DNA of 64,000 bases from Corallococcus sp. NCRR (GTDB lineage: Bacteria > Myxococcota > Myxococcia > Myxococcales > Myxococcaceae), in assembly GCF_026965535.1 (NCBI RefSeq), contig NZ_CP114039.1, forward strand, positions 1,116,001 to 1,180,000, in the 5' to 3' direction. Shown piece by piece: positions 34,825 to 42,415 of this stretch (positions are counted from its first letter, which is position 1; every line of letters begins with the position of its first letter). The notes under the pieces are model-generated. The model did not search any database. It was not told where the DNA came from and saw only the letters and a program-made list of their open reading frames with translations. The position numbers and the translations under genes are program-made.

Positions 34825-35048
34825 GCACGCTCCTTGCTGGTCTGGAGGACAGCACAGAAACGGCGAGAAGACCTCCCGCCTGTTTCACCGTGTCGGGCGC
34901 GCGTACGTGCAACCCCTGTCCCGCGTGCCCCGTCCCATGAATGACCTGCGAGCTGGCGGCCTGCCATGTGCCGGCTGGTTCCAACGGGTTGCCCTGTCCG
35001 GTGAAGCACACACCTTTACGCCACCTACGACGGGAAAGGATTCCACAC

Positions 35049-35819
35049 ATGCGACGCTCCATTGGCACCGCGGCACTGGCCTTCAGCTTCCTGCTCTCCA
35101 CCACCGCGCTCGCCCAACAGGTAGGCGACGGGTCGAGCCCCGGGACGACTCCCGGCTCTTCGGGCGGCTCGCCGGAGATGATCAACAGCGGGCAGACGGG
35201 CACCGCCGGCTCCACGAGCACGGTCACGCCGGGCACCACCAACTCCACGGGCGTGGAGACGGGCAACACCGCGACCGGCACGGGCGGCTCTGGCACCGGC
35301 GTGAACACGACTCCGGGCACCACCGGCACCGGCACCACCGGCGGCGGCACTTCCGGCACGGGCGGCACCGGGACCAGCGGCATCGGCACGGGCACCGGCA
35401 CCACCGGCTCCAGCACGGACACCTACGGCACCGGGGCCACCGCGCCCTCCACCGGCACGGGCTCGTACACGACGCCCTCCACGGGCACGAGCACCGGCAC
35501 CTACGGCGGTTCGGACACCAGCACCACCGGCGTTGGCGGCTCTGGCAGCACCGGCACCATTGGCGGCTCCGGTAGCACTGGCACCATTGGCGGCACGGGC
35601 ACCGGCACCACCGGCGCCACCGAGCCCGGCACCGAGTCCAATGGCTCGACCGTCATCAACCCGGGCGGCACCGGCACGGGTGGCACCAGCGGCACGACGG
35701 GCACGGGCGGCGTCGGCGGCACCGGCACCAGCGGCTCCGGCGGCACCATGGGTGGCGTGGGCGGCACCGGCACCAGCGGCTCCAATGGCACCACGGGCGG
35801 CTCTGTCGGCGGCCAGTAG
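35049..35819 (+). CDS. Secreted Gly/Thr/Ser-rich low-complexity protein
   Basis: 256 residues: a signal peptide (about 1-22, ending in ALAQQ) followed by a repetitive tract of GTGG, GTGT, GTTG and GSTGTIGG units with almost no hydrophobic core. It has no lipobox and no catalytic motif. It may be a surface, spore-coat or matrix protein; that is a guess from composition. ATG 35049 is preceded by GGGAAAGGA. A strong hairpin terminator follows 27 bp after the stop. Repeats make the gene liable to length change. Confidence 0.7.
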   Translation: MRRSIGTAALAFSFLLSTTALAQQVGDGSSPGTTPGSSGGSPEMINSGQTGTAGSTSTVTPGTTNSTGVETGNTATGTGGSGTGVNTTPGTTGTGTTGGGTSGTGGTGTSGIGTGTGTTGSSTDTYGTGATAPSTGTGSYTTPSTGTSTGTYGGSDTSTTGVGGSGSTGTIGGSGSTGTIGGTGTGTTGATEPGTESNGSTVINPGGTGTGGTSGTTGTGGVGGTGTSGSGGTMGGVGGTGTSGSNGTTGGSVGGQ

Positions 35820-35845
35820 CCTTGCTTGCCCTGACATGAACAGCC

Positions 35846-35874
35846 ACGGCCGCCAGCCCTTCGCTGGCGGCCGT
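35846..35874. terminator. Bidirectional hairpin terminator
   Basis: A perfect 12-bp stem, ACGGCCGCCAGC with GCTGGCGGCCGT, and a 5-base loop lie between two convergent genes. T-rich sequence follows on the plus strand (TGCCTTTG). It can serve both the secreted-protein gene and the MerR gene. Confidence 0.75.
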
Positions 35875-35889
35875 TGCCTTTGTCTGGCT

Positions 35890-36627
35890 TTACTTCGGCG
35901 CGTCCAGACAGGCCATGGCCCGGCCCACGTACTCCATGAGCTTCGGGTCGCGGCCCTGCCGCTGGGCCATCTGGGGCTCCTGCTGGTGCATCGTCTGGAG
36001 CGACTTCTCGATGCCGGGGTTGCCGCCCGTGAACGCGCGGACGAGCTCGCGCCAGCGCGTGGCCAACACGCGCACCGGCTCGGACGCGGGGTCGGCGCCC
36101 TGCTCCATCTGCTCGCGCATGCTCGCGATGAGACGGGGCCACTCGGCCTCCACCTGTTGGATGGCGTCGTCACCCATCGCCTGGCGACGGGCCTCCAGCT
36201 CCTTCAACTGCTCCGGGGTGTAGTACTTCTCGAACATGGTCATGGCCTCGATGGTCTGTAGGAAGTCGTCGGCGGAGACGGGCTCCGCCGCGCGCAGCTG
36301 CCGTGCGAGGGAATCCAGGCGGTCGCAGAGCTGACGCTGTTCCGCCAGCTGCTCCCGGGCCCGCTGGAGCCGCAGCTCCACCACGCGCAGGGCGGAGAAG
36401 TCCGCCCGGCCCAGCGTCTCGGCAATCTCCTCCAGCGAGAACCCGAGCTGCTTGAGCGACAGGATGTGACTCAGGCGGGCGATGTCCGCCGCCGTGTAGA
36501 GCCGGTGCCCCGACGCAGTGCGCGCCGAGGGCTTGAGCAAGCCAATCTCGTCGTAGTGGTGCAGCGCGCGGATGGACAGCCCCGTGCGCCGGGCCAGCTC
36601 CCCGACCTTCAGCTCCGTGTGCTGCAT
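35890..36627 (-). CDS. MerR-family regulator with TipAS-like ligand domain
   Basis: 245 residues. The N-terminal MerR winged helix (VGELARRTGLSIRALHHYDEIG) is followed by the dimerisation coiled coil and a C-terminal TipAS-like helical domain (MFEKYYTPEQLKELEARR, then WPRLIASMREQME). TipA-type regulators bind thiopeptides or other hydrophobic ligands and activate multidrug-resistance genes. A 21-bp palindrome lies about 53 bp upstream of the start, consistent with autoregulation. No obvious target gene is adjacent apart from rsgA, which is divergent and 344 bp away. Confidence 0.85.
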   Translation of the reverse strand: MQHTELKVGELARRTGLSIRALHHYDEIGLLKPSARTASGHRLYTAADIARLSHILSLKQLGFSLEEIAETLGRADFSALRVVELRLQRAREQLAEQRQLCDRLDSLARQLRAAEPVSADDFLQTIEAMTMFEKYYTPEQLKELEARRQAMGDDAIQQVEAEWPRLIASMREQMEQGADPASEPVRVLATRWRELVRAFTGGNPGIEKSLQTMHQQEPQMAQRQGRDPKLMEYVGRAMACLDAPK

Positions 36628-36679
36628 GCCTCACCCCTTTCCAGCCACGCCCCTTCGCGCGACTGGATGGCATGGGTAC

Positions 36680-36700
36680 AACCTCACGCCGCGTGAGGTT
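36680..36700. promoter_or_regulatory. MerR-type operator palindrome
   Basis: AACCTCACGC and GCGTGAGGTT form perfect 10-bp arms around a single central base. The ACCTCA/TGAGGT ends are typical of MerR-family operators placed in a stretched promoter spacer. It lies upstream of the TipA-type MerR gene at 36627, which is the likely binding protein. Confidence 0.65.
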
Positions 36701-36798
36701 CAAGGGGGAAAACGCACGCAGGAATTGCTAGGGTCCTTGAGTACGCGAACGGCGATGACCGCCGGTGGTGACGCGCACCCTTGAGGAGACCTGTCCTG

Positions 36799-36855
36799 AT
36801 GACTCCGCCCCTTGTCGTCGCGGCCCTGTCCGCCACGCGGGCGCTCATTCGCTGA
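36799..36855 (+). CDS. Possible 18-residue leader ORF upstream of rsgA
   Basis: ATG 36799 follows GAGGAG at 36783-36788 and opens an 18-codon frame (MTPPLVVAALSATRALIR) that ends 116 bp before rsgA. It may be a leader peptide, or chance. The rest of the 344-bp gap (36628-36971) holds the MerR operator and a GC-rich stretch in which I see no clear terminator or riboswitch. Confidence 0.25.
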   Translation: MTPPLVVAALSATRALIR

Positions 36856-36971
36856 GCCGGTCGTAGCAGCACCGTCGTCCGTCGCAGCGCGAGCCCCGCC
36901 TCCTTTTCCGCCCGGCGCCCCGGAGTCACCTCCCGCGCGCTTCTGGCATCGCTCTGCCCGGAGTTCCTCAA

Positions 36972-38063
36972 GTGTCACTCGAAACCCTCGGTTGGGGTCC
37001 CGACCTCGACGTCTCTCTGTCGTCTCTCATCTCGCAGTCGTCTTCCAACACCCTCGTCCCCGGGCGCGTCGTGCGTCAGCAGCGGGGACTGCTCACCGTG
37101 CAGACCGCTGGCGCGGCCTTCCTCGCGCGCGCCTCGGGACGCCTCCTCCATCAGGCCCAGGGCGTGGAGGCCCTGCCCACGGTGGGCGACTGGGTCCTCC
37201 TGCAACCGCCCGCGTCCGGTGACGGCGAGGCGCTGATGCACGCCGTGCTCCCCCGCCGCAGCCTCCTGAAGCGGCGCGAGGCGGGCAGCGAACACGACGC
37301 CCAGCTCATCGCCGCGAACGTGGACGTGGTGTTCCTCGTCACCGGACTGGATGGCAACTTCAACCCCCGCCGCATCGAGCGCTCCCTCACCGTGGCCTGG
37401 AACAGCGGCGCCACGCCCGTCGTGCTCCTCAGCAAGGCGGACCTCGCGGACGACGCGGCCGAGCGCGTCCTGGCGGTGGAGTCCCTGGCCCCCGGCGTGG
37501 ACGTGCTCGCGGTGAGCGCGCGGACGGGCCTGGGCGTGGAGGACGTGCGCGCCCGGCTTCCTCCCGGAAGGACGGGCGTGCTGCTGGGCTCGTCCGGCGT
37601 GGGCAAGTCCACGCTCGCCAACCGGCTGCTGGACGCCGCGCGGCTGGTCACCCAGCCCGTGGGGCCGGAGGACAAGGGCCAGCACACCACCACGCACCGC
37701 GAGCTGTTCGTGCTGGAGCACGGCGGCCTCGTCATCGACGGGCCCGGCATGCGCGAGCTGGGCCTGTGGGGCGATGAGGAGGAGGGCCTGGCCACCGCCT
37801 TCGCGGACGTGCTCGCGCTGGCCACCGGCTGCCGCTTCAGCGACTGCGGCCACCAGGGTGAACCGGGGTGCGCGGTGAGGGCGGCGGTGGAGGACGGCAC
37901 GCTCTCCGAGGAGCGGCGCGCGAGCTTCCAGAAGCTCCAGCGCGAGCAGGCCTTCCAGCTCCGTCAGACGGACGCCGCCGCTCAGCGTGCGCACAAGCGG
38001 GTGGAGCGCGCCCGGTCCAACCAGGGCTGGACCCTGACGCGCTCGAAGCGGCGCGGCGAATAG
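36972..38063 (+). CDS. rsgA: Ribosome small-subunit-dependent GTPase A
   Basis: 363-residue circularly permuted GTPase (YjeQ/RsgA) that checks maturation of the 30S subunit. Seen in order: N-terminal OB fold, G4-like LLSKADL, G5 AVSARTGLG, Walker A LLGSSGVGKSTLANRL, the TTTHRELF switch, DGPGMRELGLWG, then a zinc knuckle CRFSDCGHQGEPGC and a basic C-terminal helix. All key residues are present. Start GTG 36972 is the best candidate. It stands alone between two minus-strand genes. Confidence 0.93.
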   Translation: MSLETLGWGPDLDVSLSSLISQSSSNTLVPGRVVRQQRGLLTVQTAGAAFLARASGRLLHQAQGVEALPTVGDWVLLQPPASGDGEALMHAVLPRRSLLKRREAGSEHDAQLIAANVDVVFLVTGLDGNFNPRRIERSLTVAWNSGATPVVLLSKADLADDAAERVLAVESLAPGVDVLAVSARTGLGVEDVRARLPPGRTGVLLGSSGVGKSTLANRLLDAARLVTQPVGPEDKGQHTTTHRELFVLEHGGLVIDGPGMRELGLWGDEEEGLATAFADVLALATGCRFSDCGHQGEPGCAVRAAVEDGTLSEERRASFQKLQREQAFQLRQTDAAAQRAHKRVERARSNQGWTLTRSKRRGE

Positions 38064-38117
38064 ACAGACACCTTCGGGCGCGGCGCGGACACCTTCCGCG
38101 CCGCGTCCGGAGGTGCA

Positions 38118-38678
38118 TCAGAGTCCGGGGTTCGAGTCCGGCACGGAGCCAGGCGGCGGCAGCGGCGGCGGCGTCGGAGCCTCGAGCGCCGGGACCTCCC
38201 CCTCCTCCGATGCGTTCGCAGGGTCCGGGACCCGGGCCGGCGTCTCCGGGCCCGAGCCCAGGTCATGGCGCGGGTTGACGTTCTGGTACTGCGACGCGCA
38301 GGAGTACGCCACGGTGCGCGAGCCCACCAGGAGCGTGGGCACCAGCAGGCCAATGGCGGCGCAGTTGCCCTGCTCCTCGGTGGTCCGGTCGCCACCGGCG
38401 CACACCGCCGAACCAATGAACGCGCCCGCCACCGCGAGGCCCGCCTGGATGAAGAAGTCGCTGGGGGTCGCGCGGCTCTGCGCCCACGCGATGCCGTTCT
38501 TGCACTCGCTGCCCGGGGGACTGGAGACGGGCAACAGGCCCGCCGCCGTGAACCACTGCCGGTCCTGGTGGACCAGGGGCTCCGGCCGCAGGTTCGTGAC
38601 GATGCTCGTCCGATAGCAGCCCGTCTGCCCCAGCATCAGCGCTGCCATCGACGCCGCCACCGCATGTGCCTTCCGCAT
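38118..38678 (-). CDS. Bor/Iss-like lipoprotein
   Basis: 186-residue lipoprotein with a signal peptide whose lipobox ends LGQTGC near residue 20. The segment QWFTAAGLLPV, followed by a Cys-containing ...ECKNGIAWAQS stretch and a hydrophobic DFFIQAGLAVAGAFIG region, resembles the Bor family (lambda bor, linked to serum survival). After the VAYSCASQ segment comes a Pro/Glu-rich tail that Bor proteins lack. ATG 38678 is chosen because the upstream open frame is low-complexity. Function in this organism is unknown. Confidence 0.65.
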   Translation of the reverse strand: MRKAHAVAASMAALMLGQTGCYRTSIVTNLRPEPLVHQDRQWFTAAGLLPVSSPPGSECKNGIAWAQSRATPSDFFIQAGLAVAGAFIGSAVCAGGDRTTEEQGNCAAIGLLVPTLLVGSRTVAYSCASQYQNVNPRHDLGSGPETPARVPDPANASEEGEVPALEAPTPPPLPPPGSVPDSNPGL

Positions 38679-38770
38679 CAATGCCCCCAATCCCGTTGAG
38701 TGACCGCTCGCACCCGCGGTCAGGCCCCTGTGCCTAGCCTGAACGCGGGGGTCACCGGAAGAGGCCGGCG

Positions 38771-39376
38771 CTAGCGGCGGCGCTTCACCGGCGCGGGCAG
38801 GTGTTCGAATGCTGTCTCCACCATGCCGCGCAGACTGGCCTCGTCCATGCCGGCCTTGCCCACGGCCTCCAGCCCCCGGAAGACCGCGAGCAGCATGGCA
38901 CCCAACCGCTGGGGGTCCGCCTGGGCCGCGAGGTCCCCATGCGCCCGGGCCTGCTCCAGGCAGCGCACGAACGCCGCCTCCAGCCCCCGGAAGGTCTCCA
39001 GCGCCCGGTCCGCCACCCGCGCGTCCTGCGCCGCCAGCTCCGACGTGCCGCGCGACAGCAGACACCCGCGCCGGTTCGCGGGCGCCGCGGACGCGGTGGC
39101 CACTCCCAGCATGTACTGGCGCAGCCGCTCCAGCGCCCCTGCGTCCGGCCCCTCCAGCGCCTTCTTCACCGACTCCAGGGAGCTGACGCAGTACGTGTCG
39201 AACACCTTCAGGAAGAGCTGATGCTTGTCGCCAAAGGCCCCGTAGAGGCTGCCCTTGCCCAGCCCCGTGGCCTGCATCAAGTCATCCATGGAGGTCGCCG
39301 CGTAGCCCTTGTTCCAGAACTGGTCGCGCACCGCCCGCAGCACCTGTGCTTCATCGAATGTCCGAGGCCGAGCCAT
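38771..39376 (-). CDS. TetR-family transcriptional regulator
   Basis: 201 residues. The N-terminal helix-turn-helix (FDEAQVLRAVRDQFWNKGYA, TSMDDLMQATGLGKGSLYGAFGDK) is typical of TetR/AcrR proteins; the C-terminal domain contains RRGCLLSRGTSELA, seen in regulators of oxidoreductase genes. It is divergent from an SDR gene, and the 106 bp between them contain two inverted repeats, so it most likely represses itself and the SDR. Ligand unknown. Confidence 0.9.
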   Translation of the reverse strand: MARPRTFDEAQVLRAVRDQFWNKGYAATSMDDLMQATGLGKGSLYGAFGDKHQLFLKVFDTYCVSSLESVKKALEGPDAGALERLRQYMLGVATASAAPANRRGCLLSRGTSELAAQDARVADRALETFRGLEAAFVRCLEQARAHGDLAAQADPQRLGAMLLAVFRGLEAVGKAGMDEASLRGMVETAFEHLPAPVKRRR

Positions 39377-39397
39377 GCCCGGAAAATAAAAGTTATT

Positions 39398-39409
39398 GAC
39401 CGTTCGGTC
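39398..39409. promoter_or_regulatory. Candidate TetR operator 1
   Basis: GACCG-TT-CGGTC, near the centre of TTGACCGTTCGGTCCA, resembles the GACCG/CGGTC half-sites often bound by TetR proteins. It lies 22 bp upstream of the regulator start, overlapping its probable promoter. Confidence 0.55.
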
Positions 39410-39422
39410 CACCATTCTTAGA

Positions 39423-39442
39423 TATGGACCACAAAGTCCATA
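39423..39442. promoter_or_regulatory. Candidate TetR operator 2
   Basis: Perfect 7-bp arms TATGGAC and GTCCATA around CACAAA, located 40 bp upstream of the SDR start. Together with the first site it would allow coordinated repression of both divergent genes. Confidence 0.55.
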
Positions 39443-39482
39443 ACTCTTCCGCCAGTGCGGAGACCGGACAAGGAGCAGGACC

Positions 39483-40232
39483 ATGGGCAGGCTCGACGGG
39501 AAGGTGGCGGTCGTCACGGGTGGAACCACGGGCATCGGCTTCGCGACGGCGAAGCGCTTCGCGCAGGAGGGGGCGAAGGTCTTCCTCACGAGCCGCCGGC
39601 AGGCGGAGGTGGACCGGGCGGTGCAGGAGATTGGCCACGGCGTGGTGGGCGTGCGCGGGGACGTGTCCGTGATGGCGGACCTGGCCCGGATCTACGCGCG
39701 GGTGAAGGAGGAGGCGGGCCACATCGACGTGGTGTTCGCGAACGCGGGCCTGGGCGAGTTCGCGGCGCTGGGCTCCATCACGGAGGCGCACTTCGACCAG
39801 ACGTTCAACGTCAACGTGAAGGGCACGCTGTTCACGGTGCAGAAGGCGCTGCCGCTGTTGAAGGACGGCGGCTCCGTCATCCTGACGGGCTCCACCGCGG
39901 GCTCGGACGGCTCACCGGCGTTCAGCGTCTACGCGGCGACGAAGGCGGCCATCCGCTCGTTCGCGCGCACCTGGGCGTCCGACTTGAAGGGGCGCCGCAT
40001 CCGGGTGAACACGCTCAGCCCGGGCCCCATCGACACGCCGGGACTCAACGGGCTGGCGCCCGACGTGGAGGGGAAGCAGCAGCTCAAGGACTTCCTCACC
40101 AGCCTCATCCCGCTGGGCCGCATGGGGCAGCCGGACGAGGTGGCGAAGGCGGCGCTGTTCCTCGCGTCGGACGACAGCAGCTTCGTCAACGGCGCGGAGC
40201 TCTTCGTGGATGGCGGCGCCGGACAGGTCTGA
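39483..40232 (+). CDS. Classical short-chain dehydrogenase/reductase
   Basis: 249-residue NAD(P)-dependent oxidoreductase. The cofactor motif is TGGTTGIG (residues about 13-20), followed by FANAGLGEF, catalytic Ser in ILTGSTAG and the YAATK active site; the PG motif LSPGPIDTPG is present. SRR after the second strand suggests a preference for NADP(H). Divergent from the TetR gene and probably controlled by it, hinting at a role in removing a reactive or toxic carbonyl compound. Substrate cannot be assigned. Confidence 0.92.
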   Translation: MGRLDGKVAVVTGGTTGIGFATAKRFAQEGAKVFLTSRRQAEVDRAVQEIGHGVVGVRGDVSVMADLARIYARVKEEAGHIDVVFANAGLGEFAALGSITEAHFDQTFNVNVKGTLFTVQKALPLLKDGGSVILTGSTAGSDGSPAFSVYAATKAAIRSFARTWASDLKGRRIRVNTLSPGPIDTPGLNGLAPDVEGKQQLKDFLTSLIPLGRMGQPDEVAKAALFLASDDSSFVNGAELFVDGGAGQV

Positions 40233-40249
40233 GGCCGGCGGCGGACGCG

Positions 40250-40480
40250 TCAGTCTTCCTTGCCGTCCGGGTTCGACGCGCCCAGCTTGCGCAGCTTCGC
40301 GGCGAAGGGGCTCTCGCCGTTCACCGGCAGCGGACCGCCCGCCATGCGCTGGCGGCGGTCCATGGCCAGGGGGCCTTCAGGGGGCCCTTCCAGGGCTTCC
40401 TTCTCGAAGCGGTCCTGACCGCTCAGCACCCGGCCGATGGGGCGGGACGAGCCGACGCGACGAAAGGGATCCACGGACAT
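40250..40480 (-). CDS. Small hypothetical protein
   Basis: 76 residues, hydrophilic, beginning MSVDPFRRVGSSRPIGR and ending ...FAAKLRKLGASNPDGKED. No membrane segment or known motif. It is 28 bp downstream of the acyltransferase-like gene on the same strand, so the two may share a transcript. ATG 40480 was chosen because the upstream part of the open frame overlaps that gene. Composition is ordinary for the region; I cannot suggest a role. Confidence 0.5.
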   Translation of the reverse strand: MSVDPFRRVGSSRPIGRVLSGQDRFEKEALEGPPEGPLAMDRRQRMAGGPLPVNGESPFAAKLRKLGASNPDGKED

Positions 40481-40508
40481 GCGCTGACCTCCGGATGATG
40501 CCCCTGTT

Positions 40509-41351
40509 CTACCGCGCTTCGGTCCCGGGTGCATCCCACCCGCTCGGGTCCTCCAGCGCGCCGCCGATGTGCCGGAGCACCCGCGCCGCCAGGTCCACGT
40601 CGATGAGACGCGCGTCCCAGGTGCAGGTGAGCGTCATGGCCTTGCCGGGCACCAGCGCTCCGTCCTCCACCACCGGCACGTCCCGCACGAGCCCGGGCGC
40701 CAGCAGGAGCGGCACGCGGGTGTAGGGCACCATCGCGACGAAACCCCGCTCCAACCCGAGCGAGCCCAGGTTCGTCACCGCCACGGAGCCGAACGGGTCG
40801 AACGGCATTCCCACCCGGCGCAGGTCCACGTTCAGGCCGTACCAGACGAAGGACAACAGCCGCAGCGCGGGGCCCATCAGCCAGCCGGGCAACAACGACG
40901 AGCGGCGCTTGCCCCGCTCAATCTCCACGTCCTCGCGCGCGCGGACCCGCGACACCCGCGCCTCCATGGCATCCGCCAGCGCCTCCAGCGACTTCTGGTC
41001 CGCGCGGTGCACGGTGGCGGTGGTCAGGTCCACGCGCGACGCGCCGCTCGCGGGCTGCACCACCAGCACGCAGACGCCCACGTCCTCGCGCAGCCACGGG
41101 CGCTGGCCGCGCAGCACGACGTTGGCCTCCGGGTAGCGGCGCAGCGCGTCCGCCGCGGCCTTCGCCACCAGGTGCGTCACCGTCAGCCGGCGGCCGGTGA
41201 GCGTGCGGTGCGTGGCCATGAACGCGAGCGCTGGCTCCATGCGGACCTCCAGCGCGGCGTAGGCGGTGGGGTCTCGCGGCGCGCGCCACGTCCCCAGCGC
41301 GAGCTTTCGCAGGGCACTGGCTGGAGGCGCGGGGTGGAGGTCCAGGTTCAT
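40509..41351 (-). CDS. 2-oxoacid dehydrogenase E2/CAT-fold acyltransferase-like protein
   Basis: 280 residues resembling the catalytic domain of E2 acyltransferases without lipoyl or subunit-binding domains. Segments VTHLVAKAAADALRRYPEAN and GSVAVTNLGSLGLERGFVAMVP fit that fold. The usual catalytic DHRxxDG near the C-terminus appears here as WDARLIDVDLAARVL, with Ala in place of the catalytic His, so activity may be lost or altered. Start taken at ATG 41351. Possibly a CoA-dependent enzyme relative with a binding role. Confidence 0.7.
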   Translation of the reverse strand: MNLDLHPAPPASALRKLALGTWRAPRDPTAYAALEVRMEPALAFMATHRTLTGRRLTVTHLVAKAAADALRRYPEANVVLRGQRPWLREDVGVCVLVVQPASGASRVDLTTATVHRADQKSLEALADAMEARVSRVRAREDVEIERGKRRSSLLPGWLMGPALRLLSFVWYGLNVDLRRVGMPFDPFGSVAVTNLGSLGLERGFVAMVPYTRVPLLLAPGLVRDVPVVEDGALVPGKAMTLTCTWDARLIDVDLAARVLRHIGGALEDPSGWDAPGTEAR

Positions 41352-41468
41352 GGAAGGTTTCTCAAGCCTTTGCACGGCGGGAGGACCGCGCGCAACCGGG
41401 ACGGGCACCTGTTAGACATTGGCCCCAGCGCCCCTGCCCTTCCCTCCCGCGCTCCGAGGCCCCTCCGC

Positions 41469-42392
41469 ATGAGCACCCTCGCCCTGGTCCTGTCCCTGGC
41501 ATTACAGGCCTCGCCGCCCGCGAAGCCGCTCCCGAAGCCCGCCGCGCAGACGCAGAAGAAGGCCCCCGCGGAGGACGTCGCCGCCGCCACCCAGGCGTGG
41601 CACGCCGAGCGGCTGCAACACCTTCAGTCGCCGGACGGCTGGCTGACGCTGGTGGGGCTCACCTGGCTGAAGGAGGGCGAGCAGACGGCCGGCTCCGCGC
41701 CCGGCAGCGCCGTGCCGCTGCCCTCCCCGGCGCCGGCCAACGCGGGGACCTTCGTGCGCAAGGGCGACACCGTGAGCTTCCAGCCCGCGCCGGGGGTGGC
41801 CTTCACGCTGGAGGGCAAACCCTTCACGGGCGGCGCGCTGAAGACAGACGAGAAGGGCGCGCCGGACGTGGTGCGGCTGGGGAGCGTGAACTTCCAGATC
41901 ATCCGCCGCCAGGACCGGCTGGGCGTGCGGGTGAAGGACGCGGAGGCGGCGGCGCGCAAGCAGTTCCACGGCATCCCCATGTATCCGGCCAGCGCGGACT
42001 GGAAGGTGGAGGCGAAGCTGGTGCCGGACGAAAAGCCGCGCATGCTCAGCGTGCCCACGGTGCTGGGGTACGCGGAGGAGATGAAGGCCGCCGGCACGCT
42101 CGTCTTCACGATGGCGGGCAAGGAGTACCGCCTGACGCCCGTGGGGGAGGAGGGAGACGAAGCGCTGTTCATCGTCTTCGGTGACGAGACGAACCGCGAC
42201 GCGACCTACGGCGCCGGCCGCTTCCTCGAAGCGCCGCTGCCGGACAAGGACGGCCGCGTCGTGCTGGACTTCAACCGCGCCTACAATCCGCCGTGCGCCT
42301 TCTCCCGCTTCGCCACCTGCCCGCTGCCTCCGCGCGGCAACCGCCTGGCCCTGCGCGTGGAAGCCGGTGAGAAGCGCGCGGGCGACCACTGA
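41469..42392 (+). CDS. DUF1684 protein, exported
   Basis: 307 residues with a short N-terminal signal-like segment (MSTLALVLSLALQA) and a Pro/Lys linker, then a DUF1684 domain: SPDGWLTLVGLTWLKEG near the start and the conserved DFNRAYNPPCAFSRFATCPLPP near the end. The final Asn-Pro-Pro-Cys and Cys-Pro residues are the family hallmark. Biochemical function of DUF1684 is not established. ATG 41469. It lies 23 bp upstream of the AbiEii-like gene on the same strand. Confidence 0.8.
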   Translation: MSTLALVLSLALQASPPAKPLPKPAAQTQKKAPAEDVAAATQAWHAERLQHLQSPDGWLTLVGLTWLKEGEQTAGSAPGSAVPLPSPAPANAGTFVRKGDTVSFQPAPGVAFTLEGKPFTGGALKTDEKGAPDVVRLGSVNFQIIRRQDRLGVRVKDAEAAARKQFHGIPMYPASADWKVEAKLVPDEKPRMLSVPTVLGYAEEMKAAGTLVFTMAGKEYRLTPVGEEGDEALFIVFGDETNRDATYGAGRFLEAPLPDKDGRVVLDFNRAYNPPCAFSRFATCPLPPRGNRLALRVEAGEKRAGDH

Positions 42393-42415
42393 CCCCTGTT
42401 GCCGGAAATGCCACC

